Below are positions 12,330 through 24,700 of a stretch of DNA of 64,000 nucleotides, piece by piece. How positions within the stretch are numbered: the first letter of the stretch is position 1; each line of letters starts with the position of its first letter. A program made the position numbers and the translations under genes. This DNA comes from Typha latifolia (taxonomy: Eukaryota; Streptophyta; Magnoliopsida; Poales; Typhaceae), in NCBI GenBank assembly GCA_019914945.1, contig CM034110.1, positions 4,977,808-5,041,807 on the forward strand, given 5' to 3'. The notes beneath the pieces were generated by a model. The model saw nothing but the letters and a program-made list of their open reading frames with translations, did no database searches and had not been told where the DNA came from.

Positions 12330-13625
12330 GGTGGAGAAGATGTCTCTTTCCGGTGAGGGTCTTCTTTCAAAGATAGTCAATCGGAGAGGAGTTCATGGGC
12401 TGATGTGGACACTAGAGTAGGGTCTCAAGGGCACATCACGGAGGATATACTAGTTAAAATCAAAGCTTAGACAGACGACTACATCATCCTAGAACTAGTG
12501 GTCTTACAAGCCTGCTGGGACAGATGGAAACTCACCTTGTTCGGCCGTTTTCTGGGAAGAGGCATACTCTAGCAAGACTCAAGTTCATTCTGGCAAAGTT
12601 ATGGAATGGGATTGATGGTTTCTTTATCTCCAACATGGAGGAGGGATTCAATATATTTCAGTTTGAGAGAGATGAGGAGTTGGCCTTCATGTTCACCAAT
12701 GAACTGTGGATGATGCTAGGTATGGTTCTAAACCTAATACCTTGTAGAGGCAACATTCAGCCTTTAGAAGATGCCTTCACGACTGCCCTAGTATGGATCC
12801 AATTGTACAACCAAATACTAGGAACTTGAGGCTCTCATCATAGTGGCTGCATACTTTGGGAAACCTCATGTGTTGACGAGACGACGCTAGACCACACCCA
12901 TAGTCAGTTTGCTCGGGTTTGTGTGGAAGTTGATTTGAAGAAGCCATTGAAGACAACTATCTGGTTAAGCCTAAAGTCAAAATATCTAGACCAAATGGTG
13001 GTCTATGAGAACATTCCTCTCTACTATTTCTTGTGTGGTTGGGCATGCCATCGCTCGGAGCAATGCAAGGAGTAGTGCAAGGAGGGAGGGAACAATCGGG
13101 ATGACATGCAAAGGTAAAGCCAAAATAGGAGACCTAGTGGAGCCTGCAAACACACCAAAGATCTACAAACCAAATAATCTCTAGATGGTGGATGATCTTT
13201 CTAGTTGCCAACAAGGTGAAAGAACAGATAATGGGGAGGAAGGCCTTGAGAGCATAACAAACGAAGGACCTGAGATGATAGGGTCTGATCTAGATTCGTA
13301 TAAAGAAACACAGACTGATGCAAACCCGAGAGTGGTGACCTCAACAGGGTCCAAGTTAGACTAGGCTCTGGCCAACCTAGAGAGCTTAGATCTTCTTATG
13401 TTAGGACAAAAAAAATCTAGAGGTCAATACCCACCGAAAGTCCTGCAAGACGGGTTAGGTTTGGATATGGGGTAATAGGGCATGGAGATAGATCAAAGGC
13501 AGGATCAACTGGCGTTGGTGGCGTATGAAGGTGGCACACAGGGTGAAGCATCCCAGCCAAGTGACTCGTTGCTGGCAGAGGCGGAGGTGGATAGGAGGAC
13601 AGCTAGGGGAAGGACCCAATGAGCT
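12330..13625 (+). pseudogene. LINE-B ORF1 remnant
   Basis: Fragments in shifting frames match LINE-A ORF1: RWKLTLFGRFLGRGI, LAKLWNGIDGF, NIFQFERDEELAF, DAFTTALVWIQLYN, VDETTLDHTHSQFARVCVEV and VYENIPLYYFLCG. Its knuckle has lost cysteine spacing relative to LINE-A. The tail segment at about 13470-13620 (MEIDQRQDQLALVAYEGG) matches the end of LINE-A ORF1. Frameshifts and TAG stops interrupt it throughout. Confidence 0.8.
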
Positions 13626-13654
13626 AGGCTTCCCCTCCCTTAGCTTTTGTTTTA

Positions 13655-16590
13655 ATGAATAAAACAATATTTTGGAATTGCCGAGGTGCTTTGAAGAAGG
13701 AAGTGCATGATTGGTGCAGAGATTTAAATAGGGATCATAATTTAGATTTCCTAATTTTGTTAGAGTCCCATGCAAACTGGGAGATTGCCAAGGGGGTAGC
13801 AAAGGCCCTAGGAAAATATTGGAACTAGTTTGCCATGCTAGCAGATGGCCATTCGGGTGGCATCATGGCGCTCTTGAAGAAAGAAGTTGGCCGGGTGGAT
13901 GTCATTGTGGTGTCAAGGCAAGTTGTTCATATGGTGATCACCAACACCAAAGGATAAATATGGGGTTGGTTAGCGGTTTATGTGAGCAACTAACTAAATG
14001 AATAGAAGGAGCTGTGGGAGGAACTATCCAGTGTTCAGAGCACCGATGCCCTTTAGAGTGTGGTGAGTGATTTCAATGCTTACCCTCTCATTGTAGGAGA
14101 AGAGAAGTTCTTGATTGGTGCAGATGGGTCCAAAGTGCAAGGCCTTCAAGAACTTTGTGGACGAGATGGGTCTCTATGACTTGGGGTTTGAGAGGCCACC
14201 TTTTACATGGTGCAAAAACCAACAAGGTCCCAATCACATTTGGATTAGGCTAGACTGGGTTCTAGCCAACACCCATTGGCTTGGAAAATTCCCTCTAAGC
14301 AGAGTTACCCATCTTGATAGGACTGCGTCATACCATGCATCGCTTCTATTATCTATGTCGTTAGCCCATCATAGATGGGCCAGTCCAACTCGATTCGAAC
14401 TACATTGGTTGGAGCACAAGGAGAGCGAGATTGTTATGCCGGAAGCTTGGTCTCGAGGGGCAAATGGCAACCTGTTGCATGCATTTAGCCATAAAACTTG
14501 CATGATGCATCAAGCGATGCGCAAATGGAGACGAGGGGCCATTGGAAATATTGATAGACACTTGCATGAGACGTCAAGTACCATCAAACACTTGGAGAAC
14601 CTCGATGTAGTAGGGTTACTTGGCAAGGAAGGATATGCCTAGCTATGCAGTCAATATCACCGCAAAGCTGCTTTGAGCAAGTAGGTCAACATTAAGTGGC
14701 AACAAAGGGCTAGGCTGAAGTGGGTGTGTGAAGGGGATAGCAACACTCGGTTCTTTCAAATCTCTACGTCGATATGCCGGCACCGTAACCTCATTTCAGC
14801 TATTCAGAAAGGAGAGCATCCTTGGACGTAGAATGAGGAGGAAGTGAATGTTGCCTTTGTGGAGTTCTACTCATATCTTTGGGGCCCAGCCGAGGAACCA
14901 AACCAAATGAACATACATTAGCTAGAGATGCCGACCATCTCAATTGAAGAAGTTGCCAACCTTATCTTGGCGGTGAGCAACGAGGAGAATAAGACAGTCA
15001 TATGGAGCTTTCCCTCGAAAAAGCGCCTAGATTGGACAATATTCAAGTAGAAGTTTACACTCAGTACTCAGTGCTAGACAAGGTTGAACGCATCGCCCAA
15101 TCATTCCTTTGGGGAAATAGCAGAGGACGAGGCATACACCTCAGCAGCTGGGATGTGATGACTCAGAATAAGGAAGACGGTGGTCTGTCGGCCAGAAAGA
15201 AGGCTGAAGCTAGCCAAAGCAGCGCTAATGAGCAAGCTAGCCTTCAAGGTATTAAACCAAGCGAACGTCCCATGGGTGAACCTGCTGAGAGAAAAATATG
15301 GTGAAGTTGACCCTTGGGACACCAAAGTGGCAACAACATTATCTTGGGTTTGGCAAGCCATCAACTCTGCATTAGCAGCTACCATAAGAGGATGCCAAAA
15401 ACTAGTGGGCAATGGCAACACCACTAGAGCGGCCAATGATCCTTGGTCATCCAAAATTCCTTGGTGCAGGTAGCAGCATATAATGAGCGACACTATGTTG
15501 GACCAAGACCTACTCATGGCGCATCTCCTCGATGGGCAAATGTGGACTAGGCAACAACTGACTCATGAAGCAAGAGAAGAGGTCGCATTCCACATTGCGA
15601 CACTCCAAGGTCAGCGGGCAAACATGGTGGACATGTGGGTTTGGTGCAACCATCCCATGGGTGAGCCTAGGGTGAAGTCTATTTGTAACTTCCTAAACAA
15701 GAACAATATGAATAGGTGGCTAGGTTGGAGAAGGTTATGGACCTTACCAATGGCACCTCGCATAAAGACTTTTTTTGGAAAGTCTGCATAAACAGGTTTC
15801 CGTCAATGAGCTATCTACACTCCCTACGAATGACGTCGGACGATGCATGCCTTTTTTGTAGACTACATGGGGAGACTATGGCTCATCTCTTTTTCATGTG
15901 CTGGTTTGCTAAAGCAGTTTGGGATGAGCTACAATAGCATGAACCTAGAATGACTTTTACACCAGGTGAGGATTGGCTCACAGGGATAGTGCATCAAGAG
16001 GAGAGTAGCAACATAGCTACTAGATGCCTAATACCACAACCATCTGGGAAATCTGGAAGCAGAGAAACAACCTTGCGTTCTGAGGAGAGAGAGCTAGTCC
16101 AAAGATGGTGGTGATGAGAGCGACCCAACAAGCCAAGGAATACTCCAAGCTGCCAAAAGCTCCATGTCCAAAGATCACGGAGAAAATTAGGTGGAAATTG
16201 CCAGAGCCTGGGTGGATCAAACTCAATACCAATGGAGTGTACTATGACAACGAATACCAAGTTGGAGTAGGAGCAATAATCTGGGATGAAAAGAGATCAA
16301 TCCGGGTGGTAGTGCTAAAACCATGTCCGAGCAAGTCAGCCATCCTTTCAAAAATCTGGACAATGCGCATGGGACTTCGTTTAGTGGATAGAGAGTCTAG
16401 ATTAGTCCTTGAATCAGATTCTCTAGAGGCGGTTAGAATCATTAAAGGTGAAATATCTACCCCTTGGAAGACAAGGAACCATGTAGGAGAGTGCACAGAG
16501 TTGATCCAAGGCTTCTGTGATGTAAGATTGCTACATATCATGACGGTAGGCAATTAGGTGGCTGACTGGGCAGCCCACCGAGGAAAATAA
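13655..16590 (+). pseudogene. LINE-B ORF2: endonuclease and RNase H with RT core deleted
   Basis: It opens MNKTIFWNCRGALKKEVHDW at 13655. The endonuclease continues through LILLESHANW, then GLYDLGFERPPFTWCKNQQG and LDWVLANTHW; where LINE-A has GDFNAI it has SDFNAY. After the deletion near 15060 come WTLPMAPRIKTFFWKVCINR and CLFCRLHGETMAHLFFMCWF, the zf-RVT domain with its Cys/His pattern. RNase H begins near 16180 (WKLPEPGWIKLNTNGVYYD; GVGAIIWDEKRS; ESDSLEAVRIIKG) and ends VADWAAHRGK before TAA at 16588-16590. The protein is dead, but the 3' half is better preserved than in LINE-A. Confidence 0.85.
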
Positions 16591-16739
16591 AGTTTAGAAT
16601 ATTATGTAACTAGGTTGGAAGGCCCATTCCCCCTAGATCTCTGTACAATTTTGCCCATTGACTCCTGCCCTACTTAGCAGGTAAGGAGACAATTTCAACT
16701 TAATACAAGCTCTCATTATCAAAAATACTACAAAAGATG

Positions 16740-17285
16740 GAGTAAATAAGAAAGCTTCTAAATTTATCAGTGTTAAGTATATAACGTATAACAAGTATGA
16801 AACTATGAATAGGTTATTGAGAGGTAGCCTTTTCTTTTGGTTTGAACGATGAGATCATGATAATAGGTTATGGAACGATCCCTTCAAGATCTTGATTGAT
16901 TGTAGGAAGCAGTCTACACAACCAAGGGAAAATATTCTCTCATAGTCAAAAAATTACTAAACTAAGTTTGATTGATCTATAACTTCCTAATGTACATTTT
17001 TCGTATTTACACCCTTTGTAGATTTGAACTCCAACTGGGACGAAAATATAATAGAGTGGGGATGATGGTGGTGGTGACGGGTGGAGTGGATGTTAGGGTT
17101 ATGGATGAGAATGGAGATGAGGGTGGATGGTTGATGTAGTTTCAAAAATCCCAAAGAGGACGGAGGACTCAATAGACGAGAGAGATTAGACGATAGATGA
17201 GACCTTGCCAACGTTAGAGGTGGCTGGTTGGTGAAAAGCGAGAAGAGAGATTAGGATAGAGAGACTAGAGAGAGGATAGAGGAAG
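16740..17285. other. Spacer, partly LTR-like leader
   Basis: No gene is seen. From about 16990 the minus strand is pyrimidine-rich with CTCTCTATCC and CACCACCACC runs. It lies downstream of the TATA-like box in the neighbouring LTR-like module, so it may be the transcribed part of that LTR or its internal leader. Confidence 0.4.
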
Positions 17286-17286
17286 A

Positions 17287-17660
17287 TAAAAACTAATATT
17301 TATTAAGTATAATAATTTTGGCTGCCATCCACACCTTTATAGAGGCTAGCCAATAAGTCAAAATAATAATTATTTACCCTATTTCTAGTGGACTCGTTGA
17401 TCGCATTCGAACGGGGTCGACCGCATTTGAACGCACAAAAGACGTTCTCTATGGATGCAAACTGATGCAGGCGTTCACACGTGGGTGTTCGAACGCTCTC
17501 GACCGCATTCGAACGCATATTTCGCGTTCTCTATTTTTGCAAATTGATGCAGACGTTCGAACGCGCCCCCTTCCGCGTTCAATCACAACCCACAAAAAAT
17601 TTATGAATGAAAAGTAAATAACTAATGTAATAAGAAAAGATTCTAACAAGTTGTATCAGA
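17287..17660 (-). mobile_element. LTR-like module with TTCGAACGC repeats (locus 1)
   Basis: On the minus strand there is a cluster of GTTCGAACG / GTTCGAATGCG words at 17395-17580 with repeated CATAGAGAACG phrases. It is followed by GGCTAGCCTCTATAAAGG, a TATA-type box, near 17330-17355. The phrase GGCTAGCCTCTATAAAGGTG...GGCAGCC is closely matched at 22150-22185 and at 41520-41560. This order (repeat-rich region, TATA box, pyrimidine-rich leader) is that of an LTR U3-R. No paired LTR, polypurine tract or primer-binding site was found, so it is probably a solo or truncated LTR. Confidence 0.5.
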
Positions 17661-18100
17661 TCATTCATGAAACACTTGACTACTATGTAGAGCTTCCACA
17701 AAAATATGATAGGCATGGTTCGTTAGTATGTGACTTCTACATTTTTGAGTTTGCATAACAAAATTTTAAAAAGAAAGATATTGGGCAACAATTCCTTGAT
17801 AAATCAAAAGAATCCATCTCTTTGCTGGTATTTAAATTGGATAAAGAGAAGTACTATGAGATGTAAATAATGACAATTATCAAGTATGAACTACTTTTTT
17901 AATTTGTTTCTATAAGGATATTAAAGCATTAAGTAGTTAATTATACAATGATGTCAAATATAAAAGAAGAAACAAAATAAAGGTGAATTTTTGAAAAGAG
18001 TTAAATATAGATGAAGGATGAGAAAAATAATTTGGCTACATACCTTTAATTACTCTGAATTAAATTAAATTTGACATTTCATCAGAACAAAATTCTGACG
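17661..18100. other. AT-rich spacer, nothing recognised
   Basis: I see no coding frame or repeat structure that I can support in this interval. Confidence 0.5.
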
Positions 18101-18104
18101 AGAG

Positions 18105-18530
18105 ATAACCTGTTGAAAAGAGGTTGGACTTACAGTGTTACTTATGTGTTTTGTTCTAAGATGAGTTTGTAAATCATCTATTTTTGAAGTGCCTATATGT
18201 TAAGAAGCTACTAAAGGAGATTAGCTTGATCACTAGGCTCATTGTCTTTCCTAAGCATGTAAAATAGTGGTTTAAATGAGAAGAAAAGATGCCTAAGAAG
18301 GTTGATACCAAGATGTTTTTTATTTGATTCATTGCTAATGATTTGGAGTGTTTGGCTTGAAAGAAACAATAGAATTTTTAATGATAATGCAAGAGATTGG
18401 AATACTATACAACATAAAATAATAACTTTGTTCTCCTACTAGGCAGGTAGTCAGAGGGAGAATGCTACAAAGAAGGCGAAGGACTTTGCTTCTAGGGTGG
18501 TGTTGAACCTGGATGAGGACGAATGATCGA
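18105..18530 (+). pseudogene. LINE ORF2 3' fragment (zf-RVT region)
   Basis: The plus strand reads CYLC...DEFVNHLFLKCLYVKKLLKE, the Cys-x2-Cys ... His ... Cys pattern of the zinc-binding domain that follows plant LINE RTs. About 170 bases later it reads LLMIWSVWLERNNRIFNDNA, the usual element C-terminal signature. Stops separate the pieces and no RNase H is present. It is a 5'-truncated or fragmentary LINE of a type different from LINE-A and LINE-B. Confidence 0.7.
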
Positions 18531-20880
18531 TGTCTTTATTCCCGTGGATGGAGGCCGCTAGATAGAGGATGCTTTATTTTGCTCCATAAACTTTTAGCTT
18601 TTGTTAACCAGTTGTTTTGTTGGTGTGGTTGTTTTCATACTCTAAAAATTATGGTGGTGGCTGATATATTATTTTAGGTGTTTTAATAGTGATGGTTGAT
18701 AGAATTGTGGTAGTTTTGGTGATTGTTTTGTTTAGTTTTTTCCTTCAATCTGGATTTATAGATTGAATGGTAATGTTCTTGGGGGAATATGCTAAAAAGG
18801 GTTTGGTGTTTTGTTCCATCAAACTCCGATGTTTCTTATCAAGGTGTTTATATTGACTTGTTTGGTTTGAGGCTAAGCCTTGAACTTGATTAGTTGGTTT
18901 CATTTCTTAGTCTTGATTTTTTGAATAGTGAACTTGATTAGGTATAGAAAAGATAAAAAAATGTTTGGTTACTAAACCAAGTTAAGAATTCCTAAACCAG
19001 CCTCTCTAAACTCAAACCAAATATAGCCATTTGTCAAAAAGAAAAGTTTGACATTTCATCTATGGATTTTATAACCACAGATTGGGATTTTATAACCACA
19101 TATAATTACTTATATATTATTATTGTCTCATTTCACACTTTACTAATAAAAAATTGTATAATGCTAACTCTACACACTAGAATTGCTCTCTGATAGAATT
19201 TATATGTTGTTGACTGAATGAGACATAGAGAAACGATTGTTTAATTGTTCATTCACATTAGATAATACTTTTGTAAATAATTTCTTTGTTGTTTACTCAA
19301 AATTTCTTCAATGTACTCTATTATGCTCATATCGTTAATTTAGTAGCTTAAGAAGGCTGAAACGAATCAAATGATTCTATACACAAAAATTAGAATCACA
19401 TCAAATTTTTTTAATGTTCACAAGTAAAGAAACATAATTTTTAGAGTGTTTAAATATTTCTTTGGATAGCAAGAAATGTATCAGACACGATATGTTCAAT
19501 CTATCTAATGCTTGAAAGTGTTATTTACTATCTGTCATGCATGTCATCATCTGCAGCTATCACTTATAAGTATTATCCATTACAAAACGGATGGTAAGTT
19601 GAAGAAAATTACAAGTTTTTGTATTTGTTATCATAAAAATCTATTTACCTTCCAATAATGTGAACTTCTGCCAAAATATTTATAATTCAAATAAATTAAG
19701 TATAATGGACGTAAAGATTAGGATAATTTTTATTGGTATCATGATCACATAAATAAATGTGGAGTACTTAAAGAAGTATCTAAATGAATGTAATATCATT
19801 TTAGCCACTGTTATTATTCTTGATCTATAATACAAGATCAAATTTTTGGAGTACTCGATAAAAAGATTCCTAGATTTTATGAGAAAATGAAGGTTGCTCA
19901 TGTTGCTACAAGTCAGTCATTTTTTTAAATCTAAGTACACACTTTTTATTCATATTTATGCCTAGTGATAGTTTCCGAAAATGAATTGATTATCAAAGAA
20001 TATTTTGCTAAATAAAATATGACTAGTTACAAGATCTTTTTCTTACTTGGCAATTAAAATAATAATAGAAAGACATTGAGGGCTAACAATAAAAATCTAT
20101 AGGTAACCTCCATCTATATATTGTTATACTTAATTTGTAATATAAACTTATCTTTGAAGTTGGCTATAGCCAACAACCACCAAATTTCTATCTTATGTTC
20201 CTTAAAATTGAGGCAATTGAACAAATATAAAATGGAGGATCAGATCCATATAGAAATTTATAGATAAAAATAAGTTTATGATATCATTGCCATTTGATAA
20301 GATAACCTTATTGAATCTCAGATAAATTAGAATGGAAAAATTTATAGATAACAAAAAGACCAAAAGATATTTCGAGATAGGCGATTGCCTATTTAACATT
20401 AGGCCTACAAATTCATTTATCCTTTGCAACAAGAAAAAACTCACAGTTATCATCCTAATTTCATGACCTATTTTCAAGTCAAAAAATGATTGGCTCTATA
20501 GCATAAAGTTAGATTCAAATAAATTCAAAAAAATATTTGCAACCCATATAATAATAGGTCATATTTGAGTCTAACATTTTAATCCATCTAATAAATAGGT
20601 TGTGTTTGTGTTAGTACGAAGGTTGACTTGACCCAAATCTAATCTAATCCAAATACACTTAACACAACACTATTATTTTCTCGAGAAAAATGGACTGACC
20701 CTAGTTATATTATTAGACAAATAGAGATGTACAATAGGAGAAGGGATGAGAGAGGGAGGGGAATAAAACATCACAATGAGATGAGAGCAAAGAAAGACTT
20801 GAACGAAATCTGAGAAGAGGAGGAGAAGGAGGACCTTCAAACCTGTGAAATGTTGGCTAGGGAAGTACATAGATTGATGG
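18531..20880. other. AT-rich intergenic DNA
   Basis: No gene is recognised in 2.3 kb. Near 20510-20660 there is a degenerate stretch of GACCCAAATCTAATCTAATCC-type sequence, reminiscent of hAT MITE subterminal regions, but no pair of inverted ends was found. Confidence 0.5.
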
Positions 20881-23800
20881 CCGTATGAGCCTCCTTCTAA
20901 AAACTCTAGTTTCTTTCATTCCATAGCAACAACATACCAAAAAAGTGATTATGGCTTGCTGGTAGTCTTAGATGCAAAGCTGCCATTTGCCAAGAAAACC
21001 AGTAGTAGCTGCGGAGCATGTAGGGAAAATGACCAAAAAGTCATTTTCTAGTTAGAGAAAAATCTTCATCTTAGAGGGCAGGGAGGTTTTCCAAAGACTA
21101 AAGTCCAAGTAGAGTCAAAAGAGTCTTGGAGCATTATAAAGTTGAGGGAAGCAACCGATAAGGAACCAAAGGACGTGAATATCTAAGAGATGATGTTAGA
21201 GAACTCACCAAGCTAGCTGACAATCCCTTGAAGCGCTCTGATCTGGTTGACTTCAGTAATGGTAGCACCATCCAACCTCCTAGGACACCTCACTTTGCTA
21301 GCATCCTTAAGAAAGGCTAAGGGTCTAGATAATGAGTAGAAGGCAAAGGGAATCGAGCTTGAAAGGAGAAGTCCCTTATCCACCGGTCCATCCAGAATCG
21401 TATCTACTCTCCATTCTTAGGAAAAAAGGATAGCCAGTGACGAAATGGGGGGCCACCTTAAAAATGCATTTCTAAGAAAAGAGTATCTTTTGGGGGTCTT
21501 TAAGGAAGATGAGTTATCTGTAGTAGAGTAGTAGATGGTCTCCCTCTAAGTAGAGGTTGACTTAGGTCCTAGCAGCCTCCATCATCTAGTTATACACGAC
21601 AATGCCATCTAGTCTTTTAGGGAGGCAAATCTTTGCCCAATTTACAATGTAATGGAAAATCGAGAATGACACCTCGCCTTTCCAAAGGAAGGCTCGCCTA
21701 AGGGAGTTGATCCTCTTGATGATTGAATTCAGGATCTAGAAGATTGAGAAAAAAATAGGCAAGGAGAGCAAAGAGAATGATCTTAACTAGGATGAGCCAA
21801 TGACCAATGAATAGAGTAATAGCTTTCCAATTAGAGAATTACTTTTTACATTTATCCATTCTAGGCTATTAGTTGATACGATTCGGACTTCACCAACGTT
21901 GTCTCGAGCATGGATTCACTTTAGGGGTGTCTTTGTTTTCTGATTTTAATGTTTATTTCTTAAGAAAATAAGTTTTCTGTAAGTCGCGTTCGAACGCGGG
22001 TAGAGTACGTTCGAATGCGGTTGTGAACGCGGTTGTGAATGCCTGCATCACGTCCAGAGAGTGTGAATTATGCATTCGAATGCCGCGTTCGCGTTCGAAC
22101 GCGGTCGGCGATAATGTACTGTTTAGGGTTAATTTTGAATTGTTTGGTTAGCCTCTAAAGGATGTCGATGGCAACCATAGAGTTATTATTGAAGAATTGA
22201 GTTTTGCCTTACCTCCTTCATCTTCTTCACTCTCGTTCTCTCAATCCCCGGCGGCGCCACTTCTAACCTCCCTCGACCGACCAATCACTTTAGTCTCTTA
22301 GGGGTAGCCCTCTTCTCCTCATTCTTCCAATCTATCCAACACTTGCCCTAACCCTTCCATCAACCATAACCCTTCCACCATCACTTTTCACTGGTGTCAC
22401 CCCATTAACGCCAGCCCACCACCAACCACCATCATCTACTATCTTGAGTGAAGAGAAATAGCTTGCTGAGAAGATCGACGATAGGAATAAAGAGTAGACC
22501 AGATAGGTGATCACCTTGACTAAAAGCGCATTCTAGAGGATAGATGTTGGATGTCAAGTCATTGACTATCTTGATAGGAAGCAACCAGCCCAGCCCATCT
22601 CAACAACTATCTCAACTTCACCAAAACCTTTGACTACGTTGAAGTCCCGACAAGCGCAAGCAACCAACCTAGCCCAGGATCAGAAGACGCCCTTGAGAGA
22701 AAAGGCAGTAGGCCCTTAAATATTGATGATCAAGAATTTTTTTAGTTGAGGAATTGGAGGAAAACTCAACCAAGAGGGAGAAACAACCTAATCTACAAAT
22801 CCAAAGAAAGAGAAGGCTGAGGAATTCTATCAGGATTTGATACCACCTGAAACTTGGCCAACATTAACCCAAACACATTAGTCAATTAACCTACCATCCA
22901 TAGAACAAAAGAAAGATTGGGCTAAGTTCAAAGATCTTAGTCTTCTTTATACAAACGATAATACAACAAGAGGATTGATAAGACAACTTAGGTGACTCCT
23001 CTTGCAAGTGAGGCCTAAACTCTTAAAATTCCAATATATACACTTTATAACAACCAAAAGAACCCATCATAATAAGAAAATAAAAACTAATAACAACAGC
23101 ATCAGACTCGGTTCTTCCTCTTAGCGTTCCTATGCCACAGTAGAGAGATGACCTCATTAAGGTCCCTTAGTTAGATGGTTAGACCAAGGATCTAAGAAAT
23201 CTATTACTTGAAGGAAGGGGAGATGTGATCAATAAGTTTGGGCATGGTCGAAGAGGCACAATCATCATTAGTAGTGGTGGAGAAGGACAATAGGTTCCAA
23301 TTCTAGCATGCACAAAAGGGTCATTTATGTTGAGCAAAGAAATTAGGCAAGCTAAGAGAAATAGCACACCACCTATCCATAGGGCTAAGAAGAGGCTAAA
23401 TACCTGACCGTTGTACCTCCCCATTTTTAGGGGACAAAGCATCATCAAGTAGAGGGGAGGGATCAAAGACATTCTTAAAATAGTAAAATGGAGGTTCTCC
23501 ACTCGAGGAGAGGAGCCTGGATAAGGCAGGGTCGAGAATAGGGGCCCAAAGTATTTAAGGCAGCCAAAGAAGAAGAAAATAGATCCAAACACATGAGTCC
23601 TTTTAGTTGGCTAGAAAAATATTGTAGGTAATCCTCAATAATATTTTCAAAAAAGTGGCAACCTTATGCCATCAAGATAGGCATAAAGGACAAGAGGGGA
23701 GATGTATGCTTATGACGAGATGACCCTCTCTCCTAGGTAGGGTTAGGATTAGAGTCAACAATATATGGGGATAGGATTATCACCCATGCATTTAGAAACT

Positions 23801-24700
23801 ATCAAGAGAAGGGGGTCCACCTTCCCTAGCATGTCAGTTGAAACTAACGGAGGCAACTAGAGGCTAGCCTAGCGAATGCGCTTCTCCTTCGAGGCCTAAT
23901 AGAGGATGGTCTACCTCCTCCACATCCTATGTTTACTAGAGTTGGCTTTCTTATGACGATGATACCTAATTTTATTTTCCTTCCTTTCTTTAAGATGCTC
24001 TTCGAATTGTCTAGCCTCAAAAGGTTGAGTCCTAGTTACCACAATATCCTAAGTTGAGGGCTACTAAGTAGGGACGAGGCCCTCAACCCAACTGCCAATG
24101 TCTACTTGTCCTGATGGCAAAAACCGACTAAGTATATGAGGACATGATTAGGGATCTCCTTTAGATCCTCACAGGTGATAATGGCTTAAAACTAGGTCAG
24201 CTCCTTGAAACAAAGACAATCAGTGTCAAGGATCTTCAACACTCCAAATGTATTGATGATCTTGTTGATCGATCTTATGTTTCAACAGCTAAGAGGTAGG
24301 TTAACAAGAGAGATCCAAATGCAAAACCTAAGAGAGATCTTTGTGGCCTTAAGCTAAAGCTCCAAGGCTAGATCAAGATCATCCCACCCTTGACATGTAG
24401 GCAATCTTTATAGGGATTCATTGCTGGGGAATTGAATAAAGAAGAACCCCTCCCCCATTCTTTTGGATTGGCACTTCCATCCCAAGAGGCGGCATAGTAG
24501 GATATAATCCTATTAAGGTTGTCTCTGTCTACACTATCCTCTAATGGTGGTGGAAAGGACCATAGCATAGACTCACTAGGAAGAATAAGATTGAGGGGAG
24601 GACTTGTGGTGGCCTACAATAGCCTACAAGAGAAGACATGACCTACGAGAGAGAAAGGGGGTTGTCGTAGGAGTGAGAGAAGCTAACACCTTAATTTTTG
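20880..24700 (-). mobile_element. LINE-C: heavily decayed LINE, interrupted by LTR-like DNA
   Basis: On the minus strand, ORF1-like sequence is visible at 24540-23880: CIWISLVNLPLSC, then INKIINTFGVLKILDTDCLC and CEDLKEIPNHVLIYLVGF, the DUF4283-linked region of plant LINEs. The RT 3' region is visible at 21850-21500: FSNWKAITLFIGHW, then INSLRRAFLWKGEVSFSIF and VNWAKICLPKRLDGIVVYN, the connection segment after the palm. Between them the endonuclease and RT core cannot be read, and a foreign plus-strand block begins near 21876. Stops and frameshifts are frequent. The boundaries are approximate. Confidence 0.7.
21876..22450 (+). mobile_element. LTR-like module with GCGTTCGAACGC palindromes (locus 2)
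   Basis: It begins near TGATACGATTCGGACTTC, a phrase almost repeated at 54415. Two exact copies of the palindrome GCGTTCGAACGC lie at 21986-21997 and 22091-22102, amid GAATGCGGTTGTGAACGCGG repeats. GGTTAGCCTCTAAAGGATG...GGCAACC follows at 22150-22185, the counterpart of the TATA-containing phrase of locus 1, then a pyrimidine-rich leader. It lies inside LINE-C and in opposite orientation to locus 1. The far end is not defined. Confidence 0.5.

Larger units (their letters stand above)
12290..16735 (+). mobile_element. LINE-B: L1-type non-LTR retrotransposon lacking the RT core
   Basis: Same family and order as LINE-A (ORF1, endonuclease, RNase H), but with a different internal deletion. The sequence passes from the segment before the RT palm (KAPRLDNIQVEVYT, near 15030-15060) directly to the post-RT connection domain (ERIAQSFLWGNSRGRG, near 15090), so motifs A, B and YADD are absent. 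The CCHC-like zf-RVT domain and RNase H are kept. Sequence similarity ends near 16735, in an A/T-rich tract without a clean poly-A tail. Numerous stops make it inactive. Confidence 0.88.

Noticed and set aside
23179..23592. 137-codon frame as a membrane protein
   Set aside because: Hydrophobic Leu/Pro/Ser composition results from reading decayed LINE DNA out of frame; LINE motifs flank it on the same strand.
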